NCBI GenBank assembly: GCA_030770545.1
Contig: CM061099.1
Coordinates: forward strand, 12,159,001 to 12,223,000
Direction of reading: 5' to 3'
DNA: 64,000 bases
Source: Macropodus opercularis
Taxonomy: Eukaryota; Chordata; Actinopteri; Anabantiformes; Osphronemidae
Position 1 is the stretch's first letter. Each line of letters begins with the position of its first letter. This document shows, piece by piece, positions 38,901 through 48,105 of this stretch. The notes beneath the pieces are model-generated. The model saw only the letters and a program-made list of their open reading frames with translations. It did no database searches and was not told the DNA's origin. Position numbers and translations under genes: made by a program.

Positions 38901-41661
38901 GATCACCCACCACCCTTAAGCCAATCTGCTGTGCGTCATTAAATGTCAAAAACACCCCAGTGATCGACCTGTAGGGTCCAAACGAACACTGAATGTTTTG
39001 TGTTCTTTGTGTAAAGCTTTCTTATGTAATTTAGCCTCATTAGCATCAACACATTGAGCCACACAAAAGTGAAAAATGACTTCCTTGGTGGAGCGGGAGA
39101 AGCCTCAAGGAGTCTGCTAAGGTGAGAACACGCAGCAGCAATCACAAGGTCAAAGACAACAGCACAATGAACACACTGGTCTTTGTGTCTATTTCTACAC
39201 GCAGATGGAGACGGACTTAGCTCTTTGGTTCATGTACAAGAAATAAATAAGTGGCTCTCCGGCGTGAACTCCTCAGAGAGAGAGGATGAACAAAGGCCAA
39301 CATGCAAACGGGCTTTCACACTGCGCACATAATCCTTACGTCAGCGCACACTTACAATTACACAAATGCTGCATCGGTGGCATTTATAGCATCTCGGTGC
39401 CGGCACTAACGTAAAGCTTTCAATCTGGAGCAAGTGCGGCAGTCACATACGATCAGTGAGATGACTGTGATGAGACACTGACATGGTTCAGATTAGGAAA
39501 ATAAAGGCGTTCGGTGACTGAGTGACTGCAGATTTACAAAGCTACTGAACAAAACACATCACATTACACACATACGCCATTGACTTGACTGCAATGCAGA
39601 ACCATTGACCTGTGTGACTCTGTGCTTGTGTGTCTACATGCGCTGCTGAGTCGTTCCTGAATGCAGGATTGTAGGTCACGTTACTAGTTATGGGGACATT
39701 GTTTGGAAAGTCCAGACACACTGGAAACGGATGCTGGCAACTGTCTGCGAGTGTGTGTCTGAATCCCAACGTGCACACAAACTACTTCAAGACGTGTACT
39801 CTATGCAGTCTGCCTGAGGGCAGCACAACATGGGAGCAATTAAACACCATCCTCTGTTATCAGCATCCGACTTTCTCTGGGAAAAAAAAAACTGCTCTGT
39901 AGTCATTGGGAAAAGCGTCGCTTATAAGGCAGGAAGTTATCGTTCTCTGTGTGTTTGTTTATATGCTTCCCATTTCCTGTGAAGGCCGCAGACGCTTCCA
40001 GTGGCGTTTACAGGGCATGCAAATACACACACAGAGCACACGTGATGAAAAGGAGCGAGCTCGCCCACCAGGATAGTCGTGTAATCGCACTAACTGGGTT
40101 TAATGAGCGCATGAATTGCACTGTTTGCCAAACGCTTCTAGCTGATTTGCATGTCTCTGGAGCTGTGACCATAACCCGGTGTGTTGTCTAACCCTCTTCT
40201 AACTCTGCTTATACATTAGTGATCGTGTCAACACTGTCACAGCAAGCGCAGATGGAGGCTGCGTCGCGTCTGTCACCGTCGCCCATTCAGTTACCGTCCA
40301 TCAACAGCGCTCAGTCGCCCCCAAGACTTAGATCAATAACTTGGGTTGAGCAGCAGCCACCAGCTGTCTCTGTGGCTTTGCTTTTCACCTCTCCTTTCTG
40401 TTTTTACTTTTGGCTCTTCTGTGAACGCCTCCTACCACACTTCCTGTTACAGTTGTCGCTGTGAACAAGCACAAAAGAGATTCACTCAGCGGCTGATTGA
40501 CAAATGATTCTGAAACCTCCCCTGGGGGGGAGTGAGGCCACTGCATGCAAGGTTCATCATAAAAGGCTCCTCCAGTGCGTCAACCCCCCACTTAGTTCAG
40601 TCACTCGCAAACTGGGGTAAGAGGACCTGAGAGGAGTCCGTGAGGAACAACAGTTATATTTTACCATTACTTTGGCACCGTTGCCTTTAATTAATAGGAG
40701 CCGGCGTAAGGATGCCTGTTCTATTGTCTCATAGTTTACATGTGTGCAAAACAACACCATGAGACAGCATTTAATCATCTCCATCGCTTCATCGGGGCAC
40801 AGTGCGAACGCTGATCCACTGCTGGGAGAGATTTTGGGAGGGTCTGTGTTATACACTGGGTCTACCCGACCGCCGCCTCAGCACCACGCGCTGTAAAGAG
40901 AGCATGATTACAGACGCAGCCCCAGTCACACTCAAGTCATGCCTTCCGAATTTTTAGAGGCTGCCACCCTGCAATCGCCAGCACAGCCTCGCTGTCGATC
41001 TGCATTGAGTCTGGGTAACAGTCTGCTAATATCCCCTCACATGAATCTAGAAGCTGCCCGAGCTTCTGGGCGCTTGTCTAACAAAGGCAGAGAAAGAGCA
41101 GCTCTGGAGAAGAGCATCTCTTTGTGCTCGATTCAAATGAAGAGACGCTGAGAATAAAATAAAAAAAACACAAGCTGCTTGTGGCTCCAACTCAACCAAG
41201 CACACGTGAGATGTTCACTTGACATTAGTCTAAGGTGAGACTGCAGGTAGCTGCCTGGAAGCAGTAGAATACAGGAATAGCTGAGGAGAGAAACGCCCAT
41301 TCTCCTCCCTGCACCTGGCTCCATCCTTGGCCCATAGGAAATCCTCAATTTAACCTTCACAATAACACAGACCAACAAAAACACGGTGACGGCGTCACAC
41401 CGACACATGCTTTTCCTTATCAACACTGTGCAGAGCACCACCCACTACACGGCCAAGGTGTAACACCTCTCTCCGTTGATGTGTAACCTGTTATAGCCCG
41501 CAATGAGCGGACACACGAAGCAGCGCCGGCGCCGTAACAGCCGCTATAGGTGAGCAGACGGGCTTTAATTGGTCGCCAGGGCGCCCAGACACAATGTGGG
41601 CTGTGAGGTCGCAGACTTACCTCAACGCAACCTTCACAGAGCAGTCGCCCTGACTCGCCAT
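3545..41661 (-). CDS. kif21b: kif21b: kinesin-4 family motor KIF21B, complete, 34 coding exons
   Basis: Plus-end-directed kinesin-4 motor that regulates microtubule growth in neurons and lymphocytes (family knowledge). Exons in transcript order: 41621-41661, 26438-26660, 26065-26247, 25069-25218, 24039-24173, 23627-23806, 23368-23483, 23019-23214, 21844-22033, 21372-21435, 20863-21096, 20073-20196, 19860-19995, 19560-19748, 19282-19481, 19077-19184, 18369-18685, 18044-18221, 17635-17838, 17327-17428, 16943-17108, 16338-16398, 16116-16164, 15343-15587, 14662-14730, 14390-14500, 11252-11290, 8851-8987, 8547-8727, 8153-8317, 7380-7497, 7133-7303, 4270-4469, 3545-3644. They sum to 5082 nt (1693 aa plus stop) with every phase consistent. 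Human KIF21B is about 1637 aa. Assignment to KIF21B rather than KIF21A rests on motor, stalk and C-terminal residues, including the ending [12 protein letters not shown], which KIF21A lacks. Homology was judged from memory, not by alignment. Confidence 0.96.
4665..4677. promoter_or_regulatory. X-box-like motif in kif21b intron 32
   Basis: GTTGCTAGGCAAC is identical to the motif in lhfpl5 intron 1. It lies in the 2.7-kb intron between WD40 exons 32 and 33. Confidence 0.25.
11252..16398 (-). CDS. kif21b: kif21b exons 22-27: Ser/Thr-rich hinge before WD40
   Basis: Six short exons (61, 49, 245, 69, 111 and 39 nt) encode a disordered linker: [86 protein letters not shown] and [13 protein letters not shown]. 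These blocks match KIF21B in order. Exon 24 carries [12 protein letters not shown] where the human protein, as I recall it, has a shorter segment before RDPYYRD. Exon 22 is flanked upstream by an intron carrying a TTAA MITE. Small exons in this region are plausible sites of alternative splicing, but the sequence alone does not show it. Confidence 0.93.
16492..16766. mobile_element. piggyBac-like MITE with TTAA termini
   Basis: A 275-bp element in kif21b intron 21. Two 87-bp arms (16492-16578 and 16680-16766) are imperfect inverted repeats of each other. Both ends begin TTAACCCTCGTGCA, both carry an AGGGGGCGCTC-type block, and both end in GGGTTGGATAAAACAG. TTAA at each outer edge is the target-site duplication expected for piggyBac-type integration. 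It has no coding capacity, so it is non-autonomous. The family was assigned from terminal structure only. Confidence 0.8.
16943..22033 (-). CDS. kif21b: kif21b exons 9-21: coiled-coil stalk and regulatory coiled coil
   Basis: Thirteen exons encode long charged heptad-like stretches. Exon 9 has ENAMLQREN, exon 11 ends in a basic KKKERRQRR run, exon 13 is highly acidic ([14 protein letters not shown] then SDSDSDE), and exons 14-16 give [19 protein letters not shown] and [18 protein letters not shown]. Exons 18-19 hold the regulatory coiled coil ([15 protein letters not shown] then KREEL). In KIF21A the equivalent Met947 and Arg954 are mutated in CFEOM1 and are autoinhibitory; both are conserved here, at about Met983 and Arg990. 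Exon 12 carries a short N-G-x triplet repeat that looks lineage-specific. Confidence 0.93.
18686..18708 (-). repeat. (TG)nT5 tract forming the kif21b exon 17 acceptor
   Basis: On the transcript strand the acceptor reads about eight TG units, then TTTTTAG and exon 17 (TACCAGATC). There is no other pyrimidine tract. The arrangement parallels the polymorphic (TG)m(T)n tract before CFTR exon 9 (legacy numbering). Confidence 0.85.
22499..22519. repeat. (TA)n microsatellite
   Basis: About ten TA units in kif21b intron 8. Confidence 0.95.
23019..26660 (-). CDS. kif21b: kif21b exons 2-8: kinesin motor domain
   Basis: These seven exons encode roughly residues 14-408. The P-loop GQTGSGKT (about 87-94) is split by the exon 2/3 junction. 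Switch I is [11 protein letters not shown] (about 219-229, exon 5) and switch II is DLAGSE (about 277-282, exon 6). Exon 7 carries [12 protein letters not shown], and exon 8 carries [15 protein letters not shown] followed by the start of the neck coil. All nucleotide-binding residues needed for ATPase activity are present. The P-loop has Ser where KIF21 proteins I recall have Ala; Ser at that position occurs in other kinesins. Exon 6 begins at a tandem AAGCAG acceptor, so residue 245 may vary by one Gln. Confidence 0.95.
23589..23615. repeat. (AC)n microsatellite next to kif21b exon 6 donor
   Basis: About 13 units. On the transcript strand it is a (GT)n tract starting about 11 nt after the GTGAGA donor of exon 6. 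Confidence 0.95.
25985..26003. repeat. (CA)n microsatellite
   Basis: About nine CA units in kif21b intron 3, roughly 60 nt downstream of exon 3 in transcript direction. Confidence 0.9.
27619..27644. repeat. (AC)n microsatellite
   Basis: Thirteen AC units in kif21b intron 1. Confidence 0.95.
29470..29495. repeat. (AC)n microsatellite
   Basis: About thirteen AC units in kif21b intron 1, 85 bp from a second tract at 29580. Confidence 0.95.
29580..29601. repeat. (AC)n microsatellite
   Basis: Eleven AC units; second member of a closely spaced pair in intron 1. Confidence 0.95.
32897..32910. promoter_or_regulatory. RFX X-box consensus in kif21b intron 1
   Basis: GTTTCCATAGCAAC fits GTHNYYATRRNAAC at all positions. 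It is in the long first intron of kif21b. Function is unknown; it could be chance or an RFX-bound intronic element. Confidence 0.3.
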
Positions 41662-42000
41662 TATCTCTTTCAAGGTTCGCCGACGGGATGTGGCGGACGT
41701 CGGCTACGTTGTGGCTCTTCCGCGCGTCCTAACCGAGCGCCGCTGCGGGAAAACGCTGCTGCTGGGATGGTGGCGGCGCCGGGCGTCTCGGGGCAGTGGG
41801 ACCTCCTGTCTTCTTCTTCTTCTTCTGCGCCCCCGCTGTGACGGTCATTTCTGGCTCGCTGCTGGTTGTCACATGGCAGAGTTGAAGCCGCTTCTTGCTC
41901 TTTCCGTGCTCGGTCTCAGTCGCTACATCCTGGTTAAAGTGCGCACGAGTGAAGCGCTCACCGCTTCTCCGAGAGACGCGATCACGCTGAATGAGTCCAG
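41500..42000 (-). promoter_or_regulatory. kif21b: CpG-rich promoter/5' leader of kif21b
   Basis: CpG dinucleotides are dense around exon 1 (for example at 41520-41550 and 41680-41790), in contrast to the AT-rich flanks, which suggests a CpG-island promoter. The leader upstream of the ATG contains a GAA repeat (CTT on the plus strand, 41810-41826) and upstream ATGs, two of which are directly followed by stop codons. The transcription start site cannot be read from sequence. Confidence 0.6.
41621..41661 (-). CDS. kif21b: kif21b coding exon 1 (initiator exon)
   Basis: The 41-nt coding part reads [13 protein letters not shown] plus two bases (AG). It ends at a strong donor, AG|GTAAGT. The dangling AG joins G-ATC-CGT-CCT of exon 2 to give R-I-R-P, matching the family start M-A-x-Q-G-D-C-x-V-K-V-A-x-R-I-R-P. 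The ATG has A at -3 and G at +4, a strong Kozak context. It sits in a CpG-rich stretch, 15 kb upstream of exon 2, so it is easily missed by ORF-based annotation. Confidence 0.93.
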
Positions 42001-43109
42001 ACCGTAAACTGGAGAGGGCAATGCTCCATTCACGGGCTGTCGGAAATGACACATTCACAGTATCAGTATCACGGATAGCGCAATTAAAAGCACCCTTTTC
42101 TCCTAGAACTAGTCCACCTATGTTACTTACATAAAGTTTAGAGACCTAACCTACAGCACAGGAGGAAGTAAACTAGATTTGGTCCCCAACAGGCTGTAAG
42201 TCAGACTCTGAAAGCACTGGCTCCCACGCTTCCTTTACTGCAGGAAGTGGCTGCCGTTACCTTTTAAACCCAAAAGGCTTTTCTTTAAGGCTTTTATGTG
42301 TTTCAGCCTTGGAAAGCTCCCTTAAGAGCCTCAAAAAACATTATTCACATGTTTCTGTCTGACATAAACTCAGTGGCATGTGCAGTCACAGCCTTCAGTA
42401 AGAAATCCAAAAACTAAAAATAACCTTTAAGTGGGTTCCTGCACTTATCTTACGTGAGTAAACGTACTCTCGTATTGCACCACACCTTCAGTTATATTGC
42501 ATTATTAGCTAATGAACTAAAAACAAGTAAAAGTACTAATAGTGAAGCAGAATGTGCCCTTTATATGTACATTACTGATGCATTAGCATGTAAACGAAAT
42601 TTTTATGCTGAAGTTGGTCACAGTTGTTGAGGATTGATTGTTGAAACCTTTTATTGTTATTGTAATATAAGTGCAAAGAGATTTCAATTGTCCTTCCCAC
42701 AAAGAATTGGTGTTCGATTGCTCCCATGTTGTGCTGCACACAGAGCAGGTCTCTGCTCACACGCGTGTTGGGATTTTATCATGAGGGGTGAACAATCAAA
42801 CACACCTTCACATAATTACACTAAGGTCACAGAACACATTACAGCTGCACACGAGTCACACCTTGCTAAATATATAATTACCGCTTGGTTTATACTGCGT
42901 AAATTTAACTTGTAAATGTAAACTGGAGTTGCGTGTTGGTTGTAAAGCATGTAGTTTGTATTTACATCTGACAAATTTATAAATATAAATGTACAATGAT
43001 CTTCGTTCATTTAAGTGCACTTTGCGTGATTGACAATTGTACGAGTAGTACTTGAATGCACCACAATAGCACCGGATGAGCAAGCGTTAGAACCAACAGT
43101 TAAATAAGT

Positions 43110-43120
43110 CCCCCCCCCCC
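43110..43120. repeat. poly-C run
   Basis: Eleven consecutive C residues directly beside the CCAAT/GC-box patch. It is likely to vary in length and to be error-prone in assembly. Confidence 0.9.
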
Positions 43121-43129
43121 GCTCTTGCT

Positions 43130-43290
43130 ATACTACAGACCAATCAGCGAGCTAACGGGCCCCTTGTGGCCACGCCCCGCGGCACACCCACAGCGCGCAG
43201 TAAAGATTATGCAAAGCCACTGCTCAGCGGCCGCCAGCAGCGACCTGACATCTGTGGCCTGTTAAAAGGCCGCAGGAGAGGAGGGGCCAC
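43130..43290 (+). promoter_or_regulatory. candidate promoter or enhancer patch with CCAAT and GC boxes
   Basis: Directly after an 11-C run there is a CCAATCAG box (from 43140), a CCACGCCCC GC-box-like motif and a GCGGC/GCGCGC-rich stretch within about 80 bp, surrounded by AT-rich DNA. It could be a distal lhfpl5 promoter, a kif21b upstream element or an unannotated transcript start. No exon is evident downstream. Confidence 0.3.
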
Positions 43291-46200
43291 AGGTTCAAAC
43301 ACCTTCAGGTCAAAGGTTGCAACTCATGCAGCGGTTGTTTGTGAGCTGGTGTTGGAGATGGAGTCATTTACTGGGGTCTGGATGGGAAGTTACACTTCAC
43401 TCACTTCCCACTCTGACCCAGTCACAGTTGTTCAAAAGGGGAAGTGATTTCTCTGAACAGAGTAGGTCATCAGCATCTCCCTGCGTACGCGTAGCCTGTG
43501 AAGTTATGTCTTAGAGTTAACGCCTCGGTTCAGTTTCCTTTCAAACACAACAAAGCTTTTGTTAGACGGTGTAAAGTAAAATTCTCTATGCAAATGTTTG
43601 CTGGCACCAGTGACATGATTCAGATCTACACTTGCAGGGAAGGTCTTTGCAAATGCTCATTGTCCAAACGCATAGACTTCAGCAAACGGGTCAAAACGGA
43701 CCTTTTGCCAGTTTGTACAGTTATGTCAGAGCTGCGTCAGATTATTTTATTACGTCTGGGATTGCGCAGGAGCTTCCATCTCTATCGTCTCCTGCTCGCA
43801 GCAGATTTCTGCCTGAACGCTGCAGACCCGCTGACACTTTATCTTATAAAGCACGATCCACAAATGGCTGCAGAAAACTACATCTTATGACTCGCGTGTG
43901 TGTGACCCAAAGACCCAGGTGGTGATATTACTGCTCCACAGGGCGCCGCACCAGATTCCACACAAGATTAACGTGCAGTTATGAGGATAAAGCTGCAATC
44001 CTCCTAGGTCCACTGGGAACGGGAGCAACACAGGGACAACAGGACACGCACAATCAACACACCCTGTTATGTTTTTGTTTTTTTCTGGTGAACTTTTAAG
44101 ACCAACTCATGCAAACTATTGCATAATTAGGTTGCAGTGGATTCTAGAGCGTCCGCTAAATCCGTTTGCTTCCTCTGCAGGCGTGTTTACAGTTTTCAGA
44201 TCCACTCTCTCTGAGTTTCCTGGGTACACCACCTCCTCCACCTCAGCACATCACAATGCAAAAAGCCCATTTCATAACTACTGCGTGGGTTATGAAACCC
44301 TGAAGATATTTTAATATTGTAATTGCCAAACTGAAGCATAATCCCTATATTTAGGGCTGTGTGTAGTTAAAATAACAGCACCCTAATTGCATAAGAGGTG
44401 TTGAGTACAATCAGTCCAGCCTCCCTCGGGTTCTGTCAGTCACGGTGAAATCAGCAATTCTTACTTCAGCTTCCATTTGACACTTTCCTACGTCTTCCAG
44501 CAACACACACACACAACCACACATTCAATCCACTTCATGCATATTTCCTGATGGTCCTTCGTCTTATTCCTGCAGCATGTAGTTAAATCCTGGCATGAAA
44601 AATGGACGATGACTCATAACTTTAATGTGCCACAATATTATGTATATGTATCATTTTGCAGTAACACACTAAATAAAGAAAAGAAATCTGGAACACGAAC
44701 ACAGTTTGAGACGCCACCGTGACATGTAAACCTCACGTCGGTGTCATGTAATGAATAAGGTAAAAACTCAAATGAACTGAATAGCACAGTGTTCTTTGTA
44801 ACTGCTCCACCTAACTATCACATTACAGTGACAAAGCTGAGACGTGAGCAGAGAGATGGGGATGGAAGATGAAACTGCACCCTAACGTATTCTCCATTCT
44901 TTGATGTGTCTATAATCCTTCCCATGCATTTTCTATATTTGGCTTTGAAGCTCCATAAGCTAATCCTCCATTCTTTACCGTAACAAAACTGTTTCAATTG
45001 GCCAGGATTACGCAAACGCACATTTGAAGACTGGCTGGCAGAGAAAGAGTTGCGCCGCCAAAATGGAAAAGTCAAGCAGATGAATTACGCACAGTTATTT
45101 CACGTAGATTTTGTTTGCCTTCCTCCTTCCACGGCATCTGTGTTTGATGTTTGCATGTGTATGTGACAAAGGAGTTGCTCTTGCGTTTCAGTTTTATGGG
45201 CACCAGCTGCAGTGGGACCGGGCAGGGCAGGTCCTTGCCAGTTCTTGGCAGTGCGAGACCCCCCATAGTGCTTTGTCCCATCCCCCTGCAGAGCTCAGCT
45301 CTCACGCCCCATTCGGTGGAGCAGTGACATTCGTAATATCGCTTTTGACTTCAAATCTTGATATTGGCCATGTGGTGATAGTTTTGCTTTGCTTGCACTA
45401 GCAGCCAGGTAGCCTAGCTAAGAGCACAGACAGTGTAGTTGTTCTGAAAATCTCATCTCAGTGAGGCTTGTATTCAGCTAGAGCAGCACCACACATGCAT
45501 TGAATTTAAAAGCATGGTGCAGGAGATGGCCTTTAAGAAATAAAACTGTCCATCAGAAAATGTAAAAATGCCAGATTCATGATGAAACGTTCCCCTTCGT
45601 GTCTTGACAAGGATGAACCGTGCCAGAACATGGCGCCAACAGAACCCACAGTGCCAGAATTTTGGATGAGCTTTCCCAATAACAACTGAAGTGTCCTCGA
45701 CCATCTCACAAAATCAAGAAGCAGGTTTCAGACAAGAGGCATCTTGCTTTTGAAATGTTTGTTTACCAGCCCTTAATGACATTAATCAATATCACGGGAA
45801 GTAATATTTGTAACGTAAGTTAATGTGCTTGTGAATCAGGATGCATTCGTACACAAAACAGCATCACAGCCACCACAACCACAGCGAGTGAGTGATCAGT
45901 AATGAGTCACTGTGGAGCAGACCCAAATTCTAACGTTCATCCCCAGGGCACACGCTGACCCACACTTTGCACCATCTCTGCTCAGGCTCGGATGCTTCCT
46001 GCTGAGCTGTGACCGGGCGGCGGCTGGGCCGAAGCCTGGAGGGCGGCTCACAGTAGCTGCTGCAGCCTCGGGGTGTTTCAGAGGAGCCGTGACACTCATT
46101 GACTGAGTTACTGCTGCATCACAGGGCATGAGGCCGGGCAGGAGGTCAGCAAGGATGCTGCTTGGTCATCTGCCGTGAGCTCGTTGCACGCGGTTACTCA

Positions 46201-46514
46201 CATGCAAGCACACAAACACACAGCAGTCGTGACCCCTCACTCAAACATGTAGTTGATAATTAAAGGTTGTGCATATGTGCAGTAAACATGCTGAAAATGA
46301 ATACTTACACAAAACAATGGACAAGTGTTTCATTTTAAATTTAGGAAACAGTCCATCGTGAAATAACACTGAACAGAATTTGATTGAACTCCAGCTGTGA
46401 TTTTAATAGTTCACGAAATTAAGATCACTTCCTCTCTTCATCTCACTGTCTTTCAATTAGTATAATTACCTTTTTATTTTGTGAGAGCCCTTTATTGAGA
46501 GCATCCTGCACCTC

Positions 46515-46528
46515 GTTTCTATGGAAAC
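46515..46528. promoter_or_regulatory. RFX X-box consensus upstream of lhfpl5
   Basis: GTTTCTATGGAAAC fits the X-box consensus GTHNYYATRRNAAC at every position and is palindromic. It lies 1.6 kb upstream of the lhfpl5 ATG. RFX factors regulate ciliary genes and are needed in mouse cochlear hair cells, where Lhfpl5 acts. Occupancy is inference. Confidence 0.45.
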
Positions 46529-47409
46529 GGCCTCTTGTAAAGATAGGCAGAAAGGGACAGGAAGAGATGCTGAAATGGCAGAAAAGCTTCTTTGTGCTCT
46601 GAGAGGCTCTGAGGGCATAAAGGACACACCAAACACCCCCCAACCCCACACACACACCTTAGGGCAAAATAAAGGACGAGCATCATCCGACTCCTGAATT
46701 CAGTGCTGATCAGTGCTGTACAGAAACCTTCCACGGGGAACGCGCCCAACAACTCATGTATGTGAACAGAGCAGCATCAGAAGGTTCTTGATCCTGATTT
46801 ACCATCTTTCATGGTTGGGGATCACTATAGTTCATGTGTCCACTCAGACTCAGGGAGGCACACACAGAATAAACACACACACACAGGGAGTGTGAAATCC
46901 CAAGCTTTCATCTACAAGCATCGCGCTAAAACACAATCTCACTCCCTCCTTTATTGGAAAATTGGATTGTTCCTCCTGAATAACCTGATTATAAACAACC
47001 ACTGGGGCAGTATCACTTAATAAAGCTAAAGGCATTGACACGTCTGTGATCACATTAGTACACAGAAAAACTCATGTCCACGCACACACAGTATCTGCTG
47101 CACATATCAGCCTTTTCATGTACCAGGTCAAAGATGTTGGTTTGTGCTCCTCACTCCACAGCATTAGCTTAACTGCTCTAGTCTGGGGGGAGTAGATAAT
47201 AAAATGTGATCCTTGACGTACTTAGATTATGGCTCCATCTAGTGTTTGACTTCAGTACATTCAAGCTATTCAAGCTATTCATGCCCTGGGCTCAGTAGTT
47301 TCCAATAACCCCACCAGGTGATTCAAGTGTACAAACTCAATACTCAGGTAAAAAATTAAAAGCCTAGAAAAAAAAAACACTTCACTACTAGTAGAAGAAG
47401 TAAAAGAAG

Positions 47410-47564
47410 TCATTCAGGAGTATTATTGCCATCTAATTGTAAATATTGTAAATATAGTACATTTTGCACTCTTCTGCACATTTCTGCCTTTTTGCACGGC
47501 CTATTATCTGTAGCTGCTGTAATAATTGAATTTCCCCAACGTGGGATCAGTAAAGGATTATCTA
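47410..47564 (+). mobile_element. LINE 3'-tail fragment (fish non-LTR retrotransposon)
   Basis: The segment contains a TTTTGCAC-rich stretch and then GAATTTCCCCAACGTGGGAT followed by a CAGTAAAGGATTATCT-type tail. This resembles the conserved 3' end of fish LINE elements (AATTTCCCC...GGGATCAATAAAG...ATCT). It is 5'-truncated, as is usual for LINEs. It lies about 0.55 kb upstream of lhfpl5. The left boundary is approximate. Confidence 0.6.
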
Positions 47565-48105
47565 ACACATGCTTTTACTTAACCAGTCAAATGTAATGAA
47601 AGTACCTTAAAAATAGCACCTCATTCTGTCAATATCTTAAATGTTAAGTAATAACAGAAAGGTAATTAAGTGAGCTGTGCCATCAAGGGGAAACCAGCCC
47701 GGTCCCCTTAGCTGCTCTTGCTGTGCCAGGATCTTTTAACCATTCATTATTGATGCGCGCAGCCTCCCCTGGAGAGGAAACCCTCCGCCTGCGTCCTGAC
47801 ATTAAACCCGCTGACAGTGATGTGCTGGGATCGAGAGGCACAATGTACATACAGCTCGCTTCTGTGCAGCAGGGAAACGGATTAAGTCGCTCTCGCAGGT
47901 GTGTTTTCAGCTGTGGGCGGCCCCAGGAAAGAGGCTTTTTAGAGATGTGTACTTGGGCAGCAGATCTTTTTAAACGGGGGAGCTGAGACTTCAGTCTTTA
48001 AGAGCTCAGAGGGAAGAAAGTGAGTCCTTGAGGAGTTTTCTAGGCCCCTTTAATCCTTTTTGAACATCATCTAATACGTGACACCTGAGGACCCCCCCTC
48101 TCGCG

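Larger units (their letters stand above)
26661..41620 (-). other. kif21b intron 1 (about 15 kb)
   Basis: Bounded by AG|GTAAGT after exon 1 and CCCCTCAG before exon 2. The phase joins exactly across it. Contents I can see: (CA)n tracts at 27619-27644, 29470-29495 and 29580-29601, an RFX X-box match at 32897-32910, and an octamer ATTTGCAT at 40145-40152. Open frames inside, including the longest at 36677-37258, show no recognisable protein and no exon pattern. A long first intron commonly holds enhancers, but I cannot demonstrate any. Confidence 0.85.
42000..48105. other. intergenic region between kif21b and lhfpl5 (divergent heads)
   Basis: About 6.1 kb between two divergently transcribed genes. 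I see no protein-coding exons with recognisable homology. Notable contents: an 11-C run at 43110-43120 followed by a CCAAT/GC-box patch (43140-43200), a perfect 14-bp RFX X-box consensus at 46515-46528, and a LINE 3' tail ending near 47564. The stretch immediately upstream of lhfpl5 (47.7-48.1 kb) is more GC-rich and may hold its promoter or 5' UTR. Confidence 0.6.

Noticed and set aside
26829..39520. Shared 15-mer AGGCGTTCGGTGACT at about 26830 and 39506
   Set aside because: A few identical 15-mers are expected by chance in 64 kb, and the flanks do not align.
41729..42058. 109-codon minus-strand frame upstream of kif21b exon 1
   Set aside because: Ends 68 nt before the true ATG in another frame. 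It is at most a uORF if transcription starts upstream; the GAA repeat explains its Lys run.
44818..45075. Frame resembling a fragment of a transposase-like protein
   Set aside because: Only vague resemblance; no catalytic motif or terminal repeats identified, so not reported as a mobile element.
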